Part shown: in pieces, positions 52,463 through 61,212 of the stretch
Layout: each line of letters starts with the position of its first letter
Position numbering within the stretch: the stretch's first letter is position 1
DNA from: Rhodococcus sp. G-MC3
GTDB taxonomy: Bacteria; Actinomycetota; Actinomycetes; Mycobacteriales; Mycobacteriaceae
Length of the DNA: 64,000 bases
NCBI RefSeq assembly: GCF_030063335.1
Contig: NZ_JASISW010000024.1
Coordinates: 1 to 64,000 of the forward strand
Direction: 5' to 3'
Program-made: the position numbers and the translations under genes
Notes under the pieces: model-generated
What the model saw: the letters and a program-made list of their open reading frames with translations, nothing else
Database searches by the model: none
Told to the model about the DNA's origin: nothing

Positions 52463-52765
52463 ATGAGCGGCGTGTCGTCCGTATACGCAGCCCAGTCCAT
52501 GGCACTGCTGATCCTGCAGCTGATCTCGCTCGTCGGGGCCGCAATCGCACTCTTTCACGCGCTTCGCCAACGCTCGGACGCGTTCCCGGCAGCAGGAAAG
52601 TTGACCAAGCCCGGGTGGCTCGGCATTCTCGGCGTTGCGACCCTGACCCTGTTGATCGGACCACAGATCATGATGCTGTGGATCATCGGTGTAGTCGGAG
52701 TGTGTGTGTATCTCGTCGATGTCCGTCCGAAGGTCGACGGAATCCAGCGCGGACCTCGCTGGTAA
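52463..52765 (+). CDS. DUF2516 small membrane protein (Rv0476-like)
   Basis: A 100-residue protein with an N-terminal membrane helix (SMALLILQLISLVGAAIALFHAL), a basic loop (RQRSDAFPAAGKLTKPGW) and a second hydrophobic region formed of two short helices, ending VYLVDVRPKV. This matches the DUF2516 family located after hbhA in mycobacteria. The start is close behind the hbhA terminator, so it needs its own promoter overlapping the hairpin. Confidence 0.86.
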   Translation: MSGVSSVYAAQSMALLILQLISLVGAAIALFHALRQRSDAFPAAGKLTKPGWLGILGVATLTLLIGPQIMMLWIIGVVGVCVYLVDVRPKVDGIQRGPRW

Positions 52766-52769
52766 CAAC

Positions 52770-52797
52770 GTTACGGCCCGCATGTTCGGGCCGTAAC
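52770..52797 (+). terminator. Terminator after the DUF2516 gene
   Basis: GTTACGGCCCG and CGGGCCGTAAC make an 11-bp perfect stem with a six-base loop. It lies four bases after the DUF2516 stop codon. Confidence 0.8.
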
Positions 52798-52813
52798 CGC
52801 TTATCGTTCAGGG

Positions 52814-53572
52814 ATGATCGAATTCCGCGTGGACGATTTGGCGCGCCGAGCAGGTGTCAGTGTGCGCAACGTCCGGGTTTATCAGGACCGAGGCCTACTG
52901 CCTCCTCCGCGCAAGGAGGGACGCACTGGGTGGTACAACGAAGCACACCTCGCGCGGCTCGGGTTGATAACCCGGATGCTCGATCGGGGATACACCTTCG
53001 CCACCATCAGTGAACTACTCACAGCAGCGCAGTCCGGGTTACGCATCGAGGACGTGCTCACCTCCGATGACATCAACGGTGCCGCGCAGCAGCTGAGCAC
53101 GTCCGAGCAGATCGATCGCAGTGAACTCGAAGCGATGTTCGGTGCCGATCTGTCGGAAGCCGACCTGCAACGTGGTGTAGACCTCGGCGTGACGACGAAG
53201 GTCGGCGATGACTACCGAGTCGACAACCCGGTGCTCCTCGACGCAGCACGATTACTGTCAGCAGCGGGGATTTCGCTCAGCCAGATTCTCGAACAGACCG
53301 AGGGTGTTCGCCAAGATCTGGACGATGTGGCACGTCGATTTGTTGCGTTGGTCACAGACAGATTCATCGTCGACGGCCAAGATCCATTCGACACCGATGC
53401 GCGGACGGTCGGTGAGATCGCGGAACTGGTCAACGGATTGCGACCACTGGTTCACCGAGCAGTCAGTGCACTGCTGGTGGAAGCAATGGACAGGCGAATC
53501 ACGTCGACCATGGAAGAGATTCTCGCGCAATACGGGCATCACCCTGGATCGGCAAACGACCAGGCCAGCTAG
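52814..53572 (+). CDS. MerR-family regulator
   Basis: A 252-residue regulator with an N-terminal MerR winged helix (VDDLARRAGVSVRNVRVYQDRGLLPPPRKEGRTGWYNEAHLARL) and a long helical C-terminal part that includes a second MerR-like segment (GVTTKVGDDYRVDNPVLLDAARLLSAAGISL). It ends 20 bases before the alpha/beta hydrolase gene and should control it or form an operon with it. The ligand is unknown; no cysteine cluster for metal sensing was seen. Confidence 0.87.
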   Translation: MIEFRVDDLARRAGVSVRNVRVYQDRGLLPPPRKEGRTGWYNEAHLARLGLITRMLDRGYTFATISELLTAAQSGLRIEDVLTSDDINGAAQQLSTSEQIDRSELEAMFGADLSEADLQRGVDLGVTTKVGDDYRVDNPVLLDAARLLSAAGISLSQILEQTEGVRQDLDDVARRFVALVTDRFIVDGQDPFDTDARTVGEIAELVNGLRPLVHRAVSALLVEAMDRRITSTMEEILAQYGHHPGSANDQAS

Positions 53573-53592
53573 ACCAGAAGGAGAACAGATTC

Positions 53593-54615
53593 GTGGTCAC
53601 ACGGAGAACAATCGAAGGCGCAATCCTCGGTATCGGAGGGCTGGCAGCAGCTGCCGGTATCGGAACTGTGCTTCGGCGGCGTCGCCTTCGCTCGTTCACC
53701 AAGACCACGGACGCCCGGCCCGATGCACTCCTGGGTGCGCCGCCATTCGATTACAGAATTGTTCCCGTGGTCACCGACGATGGTGCGGAGCTGCACGTTC
53801 GTGTCTACGGCGACCCCGACGCCCCACCCATGGTTTTCAGCCACGGCTGGACGTGTTCGGCGGACTACTGGATCCCGCAGATCAACGCGTTCGCGGAGAA
53901 CTATCAGGTCATCGTTTACGACCAGCGCGGCCACGGCCGCAGCGACGTCGGAACGCGGCCACTGGGTCCCGACGTGCTCGCCGACGACCTCGCCGACATC
54001 CTCGCGGCCACAGTCAGCGAAGACAACAAGACCGTGCTCGTCGGACACAGCATGGGTGGTATGTCGATCATGGCGTGGGCCGGCCGTTACCCCGAGCAGG
54101 TCGACAAGCTCGTCAGCGCGGTTCTGCTGGCGAGTACAGCGACGGATTCGCTCGTCCGTGAGACCACCGTGATTCCGCTGCCGCAGAACTTCCCTCGACT
54201 GCCGGTCCCGCTCGGGCGTCGGGTACTCGGTTCGGCGGTTCCGCTACGGCCGTCGACGGTGACTCGTCACGCGATCAAGTACATCTCGATGGCTCCCGGA
54301 TCGACACAGGCCGAGGTCGCGTTCTGCGAAAAGATCGTCCTCGAATGCAAGCCTCGGACCCGTGGGATCTGGGGCGCGGCGCTCTCCAGCCTCGACATCC
54401 ACGAGGCCTTGGAGAACATGCGCGTCCCCACCAGCGTGCTCGTCGGGACCGCCGATCGACTGACGCCTCCCGTTCACGCCCGCAAGCTGGCACGCGCGCT
54501 GGAGGCTCACGATCATCTGAGCAAGCTGATCGAACTCCCCGGAATCGGGCACATGAGTTCGGTCGAGTCCATCGACGATTTCAATGCAGAGGTCGTGCGG
54601 CTTCGGTCGCTCTGA
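53593..54615 (+). CDS. Alpha/beta hydrolase with N-terminal anchor
   Basis: A 340-residue serine hydrolase. A hydrophobic N-terminal segment (GAILGIGGLAAAAGIGTVL) followed by RRRRLR may anchor it in the membrane. The oxyanion motif is FSHGWTCSADYW, the nucleophile elbow GHSMGG near residue 154, the acid is in GTADRLTPP and the histidine in GIGHMSS. GTG with AAGGAG nine bases upstream is the start. Relatives include haloperoxidase-like and lipid ester hydrolases. Confidence 0.88.
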   Translation: MVTRRTIEGAILGIGGLAAAAGIGTVLRRRRLRSFTKTTDARPDALLGAPPFDYRIVPVVTDDGAELHVRVYGDPDAPPMVFSHGWTCSADYWIPQINAFAENYQVIVYDQRGHGRSDVGTRPLGPDVLADDLADILAATVSEDNKTVLVGHSMGGMSIMAWAGRYPEQVDKLVSAVLLASTATDSLVRETTVIPLPQNFPRLPVPLGRRVLGSAVPLRPSTVTRHAIKYISMAPGSTQAEVAFCEKIVLECKPRTRGIWGAALSSLDIHEALENMRVPTSVLVGTADRLTPPVHARKLARALEAHDHLSKLIELPGIGHMSSVESIDDFNAEVVRLRSL

Positions 54616-54617
54616 TC

Positions 54618-54670
54618 GGCATGAATGGACCATGGCAAAGGCTAGGCGGCTTGAATGCGCCATTCATGCC
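54618..54670. repeat. 11-bp inverted repeat after the hydrolase gene
   Basis: GGCATGAATGG and CCATTCATGCC are perfect inverted arms with a 31-base interval, starting just after the hydrolase stop. It may be a weak terminator or part of a structured element with the adjacent G-rich run. Confidence 0.6.
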
Positions 54671-54700
54671 GGGGCCGGGGCCGGGGCGAGGGGCGTGGGG
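54671..54700 (+). other. G-quadruplex-forming motif
   Basis: Five runs of GGGG are separated by CC, CC, CGA and CGT. This satisfies a strict four-tetrad G-quadruplex pattern on the plus strand. It lies eight bases before the end of purU, on the purU non-template side. Confidence 0.7.
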
Positions 54701-54708
54701 CCCGGCGG

Positions 54709-55596
54709 TCAGCTGAACACAACGGTCTTCTTGCCGTGTACAAGCACCCGATCCTCCAGGTGCCAGCGCAGACCGCGGGAAAGTACCAGCTTCTCGATGT
54801 CGCGCCCCTGACGAACCATGTCGGTGACCTCGTCGGAATGATCGACGCGGATGACGTCCTGCTCGACGATCGGCCCGGCGTCGAGTTCGGCGGTGACGTA
54901 GTGGCAGGTCGCGCCGATGAGCTTCACGCCGCGGGCGAAGGCCTGGTGGTACGGCCGCGCGCCCACGAACGACGGCAGGAAGCTGTGGTGGATGTTGAGT
55001 GCACGCCCGGCCCAGTGCTCGCAGAGATCTTGCGGAAGTACCTGCATGAAGCGCGCTAGGACGACGGCGTGCGGATCGTAGGAATCGACGAGCGAGCGCA
55101 CCTCGTCGAATGCCGGTTTACGCTCGGCTGGATCCTTCGCGAATTCGACGTGATGAAATTTGATTCCGTGGGCTGCGGCGATGGGTTCGAGTGACCGGTG
55201 ATTGCCGATGACCGCCGAGATCTCGGCAGGCAGCTCGCCGCCCGCTGCCCGCCCCAGCAGATCGTGGAGGCAGTGCGCTTCCTTGCTGACGAGTACGACG
55301 ACGCGCTTACGCTCGCCCGAATCATGCAGTGCCCATTCGGTTTCCGGACCGATCTCGGCGGCGATCGCCTCGAACCGGCTCCGTAGTTCCTCGATGCTCA
55401 TGCCCACGGACGAGGCACGAACGGCCTGGCGGGTGAAGAACCATCCGGTGTCGGGATCGGCGTGATACGCGGCTTCGACTATCCAGCCACCGACGTCGGC
55501 GAGGAACGTCGAGATCTTGGCGACGATGCCCGTGCGGTCGGGGCATCCGAGGGAAAGAACGTAACGACGGTCGTCGGCGACACCAGCAGAACTCAT
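54709..55596 (-). CDS. purU: Formyltetrahydrofolate deformylase
   Basis: A 295-residue hydrolase that releases formate from 10-formyltetrahydrofolate to supply formate and free folate. The N-terminal ACT domain (CPDRTGIVAKISTFLADVGGWIVEA) senses methionine or glycine in relatives. The catalytic N-H-D set of the formyltransferase domain lies in ALNIHHSFLPSFVGARPYHQA and CHYVTAELDAGPI. Length is standard. It is convergent with the alpha/beta hydrolase and followed by the methyltransferase gene in the same direction. Confidence 0.94.
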   Translation of the reverse strand: MSSAGVADDRRYVLSLGCPDRTGIVAKISTFLADVGGWIVEAAYHADPDTGWFFTRQAVRASSVGMSIEELRSRFEAIAAEIGPETEWALHDSGERKRVVVLVSKEAHCLHDLLGRAAGGELPAEISAVIGNHRSLEPIAAAHGIKFHHVEFAKDPAERKPAFDEVRSLVDSYDPHAVVLARFMQVLPQDLCEHWAGRALNIHHSFLPSFVGARPYHQAFARGVKLIGATCHYVTAELDAGPIVEQDVIRVDHSDEVTDMVRQGRDIEKLVLSRGLRWHLEDRVLVHGKKTVVFS

Positions 55597-55608
55597 ACCG
55601 TGATTCTC

Positions 55609-56448
55609 TCAGGACGGCCGAACGCCGGTTGCCACCAGTGTCGTCGCGTCGACGGAATCGATGCCGCGACTGGTCAGCAGTTCGCTGAACTCGCGCCGAA
55701 TCTCGGCGCAGGTGTTGTCGTCGAAGCTCTGCAGAGCTCCGCGAAAGCCGCTGCCGAGGACGAAGTTCCAGATGAAGTCCTCCGTGGCGGGGACTTGATT
55801 GGACAGCACACGCACCTGGATGTTCTTCAACCCTTGGTCGGCAAGCCAGGCGCGCAGAGTCTCCTCCGTCTCGACGCGTCGAATGGGATTGGAGTCGTAG
55901 TTCTTCCGCGACAGCAGCCCAGTGTGAGCATCGCCGGGAGCGTGCCGCTCGACGACGTCGAAGAAAGCGCCGCCGAACGCTTCAACCGCACCCTTCCGCC
56001 ACACCGTCACGCCTACACGTCCGCCCGGGCGCACCAGTCCGACGAGCCTGGAGAACGACACCTCCATGTCGGGGAGGAAGAAGATTCCGTACGAGCAGGA
56101 CAGTGCGTCGTATCCACCGGAGACACTGCTCGGCGACTCCCACTCGGTGGCGTCGGCGCACACGAATTCGACGTTCCGCAACGCTGACTCGGTCGCCTTC
56201 AGCCGTCCGACCTCGAGCAGGTCGTCGGCCAGATCGATCGCATGGACGACACCGTACGGCCCGACGGCCGCGGCCGCGGGCAACGCCGACGCCCCGGTCC
56301 CCGCGCAGACGTCGAGCACCGATTCCCCTGCGGCGAGTTCGAGCGCGAAAGCGAGCGACTGACCGGCAGGACCCCACACGAGCGGAGTCACGAAATCGAA
56401 GTACTCGCTGGTGGAGTTGAACGTCGACGCGAGGCGTGAATCAGACAT
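55609..56448 (-). CDS. SAM-dependent methyltransferase (UbiE-like)
   Basis: A 279-residue class I methyltransferase. Motif I is VLDVCAGTGASALP near residue 45, followed by AIDLADDLLEVG, FVCADATEW and LVRPGGRVGVTVW. The overall pattern is of small-molecule C- or O-methyltransferases of the UbiE/Coq5 type. ATG was chosen over a GTG two codons upstream. It is divergent from deoC and precedes purU by 12 bases. Substrate unknown. Confidence 0.86.
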   Translation of the reverse strand: MSDSRLASTFNSTSEYFDFVTPLVWGPAGQSLAFALELAAGESVLDVCAGTGASALPAAAAVGPYGVVHAIDLADDLLEVGRLKATESALRNVEFVCADATEWESPSSVSGGYDALSCSYGIFFLPDMEVSFSRLVGLVRPGGRVGVTVWRKGAVEAFGGAFFDVVERHAPGDAHTGLLSRKNYDSNPIRRVETEETLRAWLADQGLKNIQVRVLSNQVPATEDFIWNFVLGSGFRGALQSFDDNTCAEIRREFSELLTSRGIDSVDATTLVATGVRPS

Positions 56449-56492
56449 AACCACAAAGTTTAGGCTTCTCGGCGCTGTGGTTGGGTGGACTC

Positions 56493-57143
56493 ATGTCACT
56501 CACACGTGCCGCGCTGGCCCGAATGGTCGATCACACGTTGCTCAAGCCCGAAGCGACCCCCGCCGACGTGAACGCGCTCATCGAAGAAGGCCGTGCTCTC
56601 GGTGTGCTCGCAGTGTGCGTGTCGCCCTCGATGCTCCCCGTCAGGGCTGAGGGACTCGTCGTCGCTGCTGTCGCGGGATTCCCGTCGGGCAAGCATCATT
56701 CACTCGTCAAAGGGGCCGAAGCCCGGCTCGCGGTGGATCAAGGCGCGAACGAGGTAGACATGGTGATCGACGTCGGCGCCGCAGTCGCAGGAGACTACAA
56801 CGCAGTGCTGTCCGACATTCTCACCGTGCGCGAGGCAATCGGGCCGACGGCAGTGCTGAAGGTGATCATCGAGTCGGCAGCGCTGACCGACGAGGCGATC
56901 GTCGAAACGTGTCTGGTGGCCGAGAAGGCCGGAGCTGATTTCGTCAAGACATCCACCGGCTTCCACCCGTCGGGCGGCGCAAGTGTCGAGGCAGTGCGGT
57001 TGATGGCCGATACCGTCGGCGCCAGGTTGGGGGTCAAGGCCAGCGGCGGCATCCGGACGACAGAAGCTGCGCTCGCAATGGTCGACGCCGGTGCGACGCG
57101 ACTGGGTCTGTCGGGAACGCGGGCGGTGCTGGAGGGTCTCTGA
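56493..57143 (+). CDS. deoC: Deoxyribose-phosphate aldolase
   Basis: A 216-residue class I aldolase that splits 2-deoxyribose 5-phosphate to glyceraldehyde 3-phosphate and acetaldehyde in nucleoside breakdown. The Schiff-base lysine is K152 in FVKTSTGF and the assisting lysine K182 in [20 protein letters not shown] opens the barrel. The ATG giving [17 protein letters not shown] was chosen. It corresponds to Rv0478 in the conserved gene order. A hairpin overlaps its stop codon. Confidence 0.95.
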   Translation: MSLTRAALARMVDHTLLKPEATPADVNALIEEGRALGVLAVCVSPSMLPVRAEGLVVAAVAGFPSGKHHSLVKGAEARLAVDQGANEVDMVIDVGAAVAGDYNAVLSDILTVREAIGPTAVLKVIIESAALTDEAIVETCLVAEKAGADFVKTSTGFHPSGGASVEAVRLMADTVGARLGVKASGGIRTTEAALAMVDAGATRLGLSGTRAVLEGL

Positions 57144-57157
57144 GGGCCTCCAGCACC
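57125..57157 (+). terminator. Hairpin overlapping the deoC stop
   Basis: GGTGCTGGAGG and CCTCCAGCACC form an 11-bp perfect stem with an 11-base loop containing the stop codon. It separates deoC from the convergent DUF2993 gene. Confidence 0.65.
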
Positions 57158-57188
57158 ACCAGGGCGCAGCCACTGGGTCTGCTGAGAA

Positions 57189-57923
57189 TCAGGCGAGTAT
57201 CCCGCAACCCTCGGGCGTCTGCGTTGTCTGTCCCTGCTGAGCCGCCGGGATCGCGTACTGCCCGCCCTGCAGGTTCAGCGCAATGCCCGCGTCGGTGACG
57301 GTCAGTGATGTCGGTGTCATGTCGAGCGGGTACTGCTGCAGGCTGTCGGAGAGAACCCCGACGATGCTGTCGACCAGATCGGTCGGAATGCCGAGACCGA
57401 GGATCGAGGCATCGACCGTCTGCACGTCGACGCGGCTGCCTGCAACCGTCGGCTTCACGGTCAGCTGAGCGAGACCACCTATAGCGAACGACAACGTTCC
57501 TGCACTCTGATCCGCGGTCACACCCGAGACGAGTGCCCCGATGCCCTGGGACTGGAGCGTCGATGCGATGCCGTCGGTGGACCACGAAATATCCGCGTTC
57601 GAACTGCCGATGGTTCCGTTGCTGTCCGAGGTCTGCTCGAGGTTCACATCGTTTGCCTCGGCATGAACCGTCATGCCCTCGGCGGGCCCGAACCGTGCGT
57701 CGTCGCTGTCGATGGTGACCGACGAGACCTTCTTGTCGACGAGTGAGATCAGGATCGGCTTCCACCCGAGGCCGACCTCGACCTGGCTGCCGATTTCCGT
57801 TTCCAATTGGCCGGCGAGGCACGATTTGATCTGCTGGCGGAGAAATAGTTCCCCGCCCAGCAGTGCGGCCACGAGAACGAGCACAACGAGCACTGCGATC
57901 ATGGGAGCTTTGCTACGTGTCAT
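57189..57923 (-). CDS. DUF2993 (LmeA-like) exported protein
   Basis: A 244-residue protein with an N-terminal signal/anchor helix (MIAVLVVLVLVAALLGGELFL) and a DUF2993 domain (LETEIGSQVEVGLGWKPILISLVDKKVSSVTIDSDDARF). The family includes mycobacterial LmeA, a periplasmic protein required for mature lipomannan. The start ATG yields MTRSKAPM before the helix; a longer upstream frame is unrelated. Its location after deoC matches Rv0479c. A lipid-binding or envelope role is likely. Confidence 0.82.
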   Translation of the reverse strand: MTRSKAPMIAVLVVLVLVAALLGGELFLRQQIKSCLAGQLETEIGSQVEVGLGWKPILISLVDKKVSSVTIDSDDARFGPAEGMTVHAEANDVNLEQTSDSNGTIGSSNADISWSTDGIASTLQSQGIGALVSGVTADQSAGTLSFAIGGLAQLTVKPTVAGSRVDVQTVDASILGLGIPTDLVDSIVGVLSDSLQQYPLDMTPTSLTVTDAGIALNLQGGQYAIPAAQQGQTTQTPEGCGILA

Positions 57924-58000
57924 TCGCTGCAGTCTTCCCGATGATTCTGAAAGAGCTCTGTGAATACGGGCACCTTTGGGCGAGTCCCCTCGAATCTTGT

Positions 58001-58015
58001 GATGTGCAACACATC
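58001..58015. promoter_or_regulatory. Palindrome upstream of the AbiEi-type gene
   Basis: GATGTGCAACACATC has perfect six-base arms around CAA. It lies 20 bases before the start codon, a natural place for autorepression by the AbiEi-type protein. Confidence 0.5.
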
Positions 58016-58034
58016 TTGTCGTATTCTGATGTGT

Positions 58035-58622
58035 ATGAGTACGACACCGCCGAGCACCACCGAACTCCGTCGTCTGGCGGCGAGTCAGGACGGATACTTC
58101 ACCACCGAACAAGCCGCGGGCCTGGGCTTCGCGCCCTCGTCCGTTCAGATCAACACCGCAGTGGGGGACTGGTGCAAAGTCGAGCGCAATCTCTATCGCC
58201 TCGCCGACTGGCCGCACAGTGACCTCGAACAATTCGCCATGTGGTGCGCGTGGTTCGGCGGAGATGCAGTGATATCTCACCAAAGCGCGGCCGAGCTCCA
58301 TGGGTTCGGGCATCTCCATCCGCAGTTCGTTCACGTCTCGGCGTACACGAACCTGCGGCTGACCGACACTCGGTTGGCAGTCCATCGGTTGCAGCTCTCG
58401 GCCCATGATTACGAATCGACGGGGACCTTCCGGATAACTACTCCGGTGCGTACCGTCCTCGACCTCGCGGCAGGCGGGATCTCCCAGATCACCCTGGACG
58501 AGGTGGTCGGCGACGCCGTCGCGATCGGGCGGGTCGAGGCCGGTGCGTTGTACGCGGAGGCATCGAGCGGACCGGACCGGGTCGCCGAACGCGTGGAACT
58601 GGCGCTCTCGGCCTGTACCTAG
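58035..58622 (+). CDS. AbiEi-type antitoxin domain protein (solo)
   Basis: A 195-residue protein with an N-terminal winged helix (GYFTTEQAAGLGFAPSSVQINTAVGDWCKVERNLYRL) and the AbiEi C-terminal region (SHQSAAELHGFGHLHPQFVHVSAYTNLRL, TPVRTVLDLAA). AbiEi is the antitoxin of type IV toxin-antitoxin and abortive phage-infection systems. No AbiEii nucleotidyltransferase toxin is adjacent on either strand, so it is an orphan, possibly retained as a regulator. A palindrome lies just upstream. Confidence 0.85.
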   Translation: MSTTPPSTTELRRLAASQDGYFTTEQAAGLGFAPSSVQINTAVGDWCKVERNLYRLADWPHSDLEQFAMWCAWFGGDAVISHQSAAELHGFGHLHPQFVHVSAYTNLRLTDTRLAVHRLQLSAHDYESTGTFRITTPVRTVLDLAAGGISQITLDEVVGDAVAIGRVEAGALYAEASSGPDRVAERVELALSACT

Positions 58623-59456
58623 CTAGATCTCGAAGACTCCGACGACGGTCAGTAGACGGAGCTTCTCGGCGCTTTCCGATCCGGGTGTCGCGGTGAACAC
58701 CAGAAGCGTCTGCATCTGATCGGGATCGACCACCATCTGGCAGAACAGTGACATTTCGCCCACCTCGGGGTGGAGAATCAGTTTCTCCTCGGTGAAGCGC
58801 ACGCCGATCTCGGCCGCATCCCACACTGTCTCGAATTCGGGGCTTACACCGTGCAGATGCTCGACGAGTCCCGCTGCCGGCGAACCCTTTCCCTGCCGTG
58901 CGGCCGCGCTTCGAAGTTGAGAGACGAGAACACGGCTGTGGTGATGGTGATGTTCGCCGGGGTAGATCTTTCGTGATTCGAGATCGGTGAACCACCGAAA
59001 GATCGCGCTTCGGTCCTGCCCCTCGTAGTGGGTTTCGTCGCCGAGAAGTGCGACAGCGCACGGGTTTTGGGCGAGAGTTTCACCGAGTGCGCCCATTACC
59101 TGTGCGGGCGTGTCGACCAGCCTGTCGATGATCCGCATGATGCCCGGGCTGACGTGATCGGGTGTCTCGGTCGGCGCAGGGACTCGATGGCCGGCGAGAA
59201 CGAACAGGTGATCTCGTTCCTCCACGGTCAGCCGAAGTGCCCGAGCCAGGGCTTTGACGACCTGCTCCGACGCTAGAGGTCCAGCGCCACGCTCGAGACG
59301 CGCGAGGTAGTCGGCGGACATATCGGCGAGATCAGCGACTTCCTCGCGGCGCAAACCATGTGTTCGCCGCCGAGACCCTCGGCGCAGTCCGAGATCCTCG
59401 GGCTGCAGCGCTTCTCTTCGGGCTCGGACGAAGTCTCCGAAGTCGTGTCGATCCAT
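58623..59456 (-). CDS. MmyB-like helix-turn-helix regulator
   Basis: A 277-residue regulator with an N-terminal XRE-type domain (RRTHGLRREEVADLADMSADYLARLERGAG) and a C-terminal MmyB-type ligand-binding domain of the PAS-like fold that binds fatty-acid-like ligands in relatives. Proteins of this family usually sit divergent from a short-chain dehydrogenase they control, which is the arrangement here. The start ATG gives MDRHDFGDFVRARREAL. A stretch of five histidines (EHHHHHSR) is a curiosity. Confidence 0.88.
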   Translation of the reverse strand: MDRHDFGDFVRARREALQPEDLGLRRGSRRRTHGLRREEVADLADMSADYLARLERGAGPLASEQVVKALARALRLTVEERDHLFVLAGHRVPAPTETPDHVSPGIMRIIDRLVDTPAQVMGALGETLAQNPCAVALLGDETHYEGQDRSAIFRWFTDLESRKIYPGEHHHHHSRVLVSQLRSAAARQGKGSPAAGLVEHLHGVSPEFETVWDAAEIGVRFTEEKLILHPEVGEMSLFCQMVVDPDQMQTLLVFTATPGSESAEKLRLLTVVGVFEI

Positions 59457-59583
59457 GGCGTCCACTCTGCCCGTGAGCCCGAGCGCTATCCAGGACTCGC
59501 CGGTCAGTGGATGAAGGTGTCCTGGTCCGTCTTGCCGACACGGCGTTGGCTGGTCGGTGGACTCATCGACGAAGGAGAAACCA

Positions 59584-60474
59584 ATGACCACATGGACAGC
59601 GCGGGATGTACCGGATGTGACGGGAAAGACGGTCGTCGTCACTGGCGCGTCGAAAGGAATCGGCCTGATCACCGCGCGTGAACTCGCCCGGGCAGGCGCG
59701 CACGTCGTGTTGGCGGTACGCAACGTCGATGCAGGGCAGAAGGCTGCGTCGGAGATGGAGGGCAGCGTGACGATGAAGCAACTGGACGTCTCCGACCTGA
59801 CGAGCATTCGAGCTTTCGCCGAATCCTGGACCGGCCCACTCGATGTGTTGATCAACAACGCAGGCGTCATGGACATACCGCTCACGCGCACCGGGGACGG
59901 CTTGGATCTGCAGACCGCGACCAACTCCTTCGGTCCGTTCCTGCTGACCGAACTCCTGCTTCCACGTGTGCGCGACCGCGTCGTCTGGGTTACGAGCCAG
60001 CTACACCGGATGGGAAAAGTGAGGCTCGACGACCTCAACTGGGAAACGCGGACGTACTCGAAGCTGGGTGCTTACCGAGACTCCAAGCTGCACATGGTGC
60101 TATTTTCGCTCGAGCTCCAACGCCGTATGGACGGCTCCGGGTTGCGCTCGGTGCTCGCGCACCCCGGCATTGCGACAACGTCGTTGGTGGCGCATTCGCC
60201 GTCGAATATGATCAATCGGCTGTCGTGGTTTCTCAACGACGTCGAGCACGGCGCTCTGCCGACGCTGTTCGCTGCAACCCAGGACGTCGAAGGCAATGCC
60301 TACGTGGGCCCCGACGGGTTCGGCAGCATCAAGGGCAACCCGGTGGTGCGGGCGCCGTCGAAGAAGGGCTTGGACACCGATGTGGCGGCGGTGCTGTGGG
60401 AAGCCGTGAGCCGGATCGTGTCAGGCGTTGGGGCGGACGAGATCCCACGGTACGGTGAGGACGTTGTCTCGTAG
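59584..60474 (+). CDS. Short-chain dehydrogenase/reductase
   Basis: A 296-residue NAD(P)-dependent oxidoreductase. The cofactor motif is TGASKGIGL, NNAG follows, and the catalytic Ser and YxxxK are in VTSQLHRMG and AYRDSKLH. It belongs to the extended retinol-dehydrogenase-like group. The ATG has AAGGAG seven bases upstream. It is divergent from the MmyB-like regulator and likely its target. Its last 54 bases overlap the convergent methyltransferase gene. Confidence 0.88.
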   Translation: MTTWTARDVPDVTGKTVVVTGASKGIGLITARELARAGAHVVLAVRNVDAGQKAASEMEGSVTMKQLDVSDLTSIRAFAESWTGPLDVLINNAGVMDIPLTRTGDGLDLQTATNSFGPFLLTELLLPRVRDRVVWVTSQLHRMGKVRLDDLNWETRTYSKLGAYRDSKLHMVLFSLELQRRMDGSGLRSVLAHPGIATTSLVAHSPSNMINRLSWFLNDVEHGALPTLFAATQDVEGNAYVGPDGFGSIKGNPVVRAPSKKGLDTDVAAVLWEAVSRIVSGVGADEIPRYGEDVVS

Positions 60475-61212
60475 ACGTCGCCTCGGAAGAGTCGCGGGGA
60501 TTCCGTTGTTGCGCAACTGTTTCAGCGCAGAACGCCACCGCACCCGCGGTCCGAACGGGGCAAACGGCGCAGCCGTCGACCATGCTCGGTCGGCTGCCTG
60601 CAGCAGCGCATGAATCGGCTCACCCTCGACGTTGCGGTGAATGAGTGCCTTCGGCAGACGCTCCGCGATGTCCGACGGTGTATCCACAGTGAACGGATCC
60701 CACGCCAGCGTCAGGGAGATCGGGCCGGCACGATCGAGTAGTACCCAGGCGCATCGGCGGCCCAGTTCGTCGCACGTTCCGTCGACCAGTAGACCGCCGG
60801 GTTGAAGGCCTGACAGGATCCGGGACCAGGCATCTGGAACCGCGGTTTCGGGGTACTGACGCAGGACGTTGAACGCTCGGACGAGATTCGGTTTCAGGCC
60901 TGCCAGCTCGAAACCGCCGCGTGTGAACGTGACGTTCTCGGTTGCGGGCACCACCCGCGCAGGATCGATCTCGAGGCCGGTGACGCGGAGATCCGGTCGG
61001 ACGGTCCGCAGTCGTCTGGCGAGTTCCAGCGTCGTATCCGGTCGCGCGCCATAACCGAGGTCGACGACGAGGGGATCGGGTGCGTCGGTGAGGACGCGGC
61101 GTACCAATGGGCTGTGGGTGAGCCACCGATCGCTGCGCCGGAGCCGATTGATCCCGGTGGTGCCGCGGGTGATTACACCCTCGGGACGCGAGTTCTCAGT
61201 TGTTCTCGGCAA
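60421..61212 (-). CDS. SAM-dependent methyltransferase-like protein
   Basis: A 263-residue protein with a Rossmann methyltransferase core: PLVVDLGYGARPDTTLELARRL as motif I, VTGLEIDPARV as motif II, and LQPGGLLVDGTCDE later. It resembles uncharacterised actinobacterial class I methyltransferases. The start is TTG and lies 17 bases inside the upstream DUF2505 gene, which implies coupled translation; no ATG or GTG fits better. The convergent overlap of 54 bases with the SDR gene is unusually long. Confidence 0.75.
   Translation of the reverse strand: MPRTTENSRPEGVITRGTTGINRLRRSDRWLTHSPLVRRVLTDAPDPLVVDLGYGARPDTTLELARRLRTVRPDLRVTGLEIDPARVVPATENVTFTRGGFELAGLKPNLVRAFNVLRQYPETAVPDAWSRILSGLQPGGLLVDGTCDELGRRCAWVLLDRAGPISLTLAWDPFTVDTPSDIAERLPKALIHRNVEGEPIHALLQAADRAWSTAAPFAPFGPRVRWRSALKQLRNNGIPATLPRRRLRDNVLTVPWDLVRPNA

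Noticed and set aside
59490..59525. CCAGGAC/GTCCTGG inverted pair between the MmyB-like and SDR genes
   Set aside because: Seven-base arms with a 22-base spacer are expected by chance in GC-rich DNA; not called as an operator.
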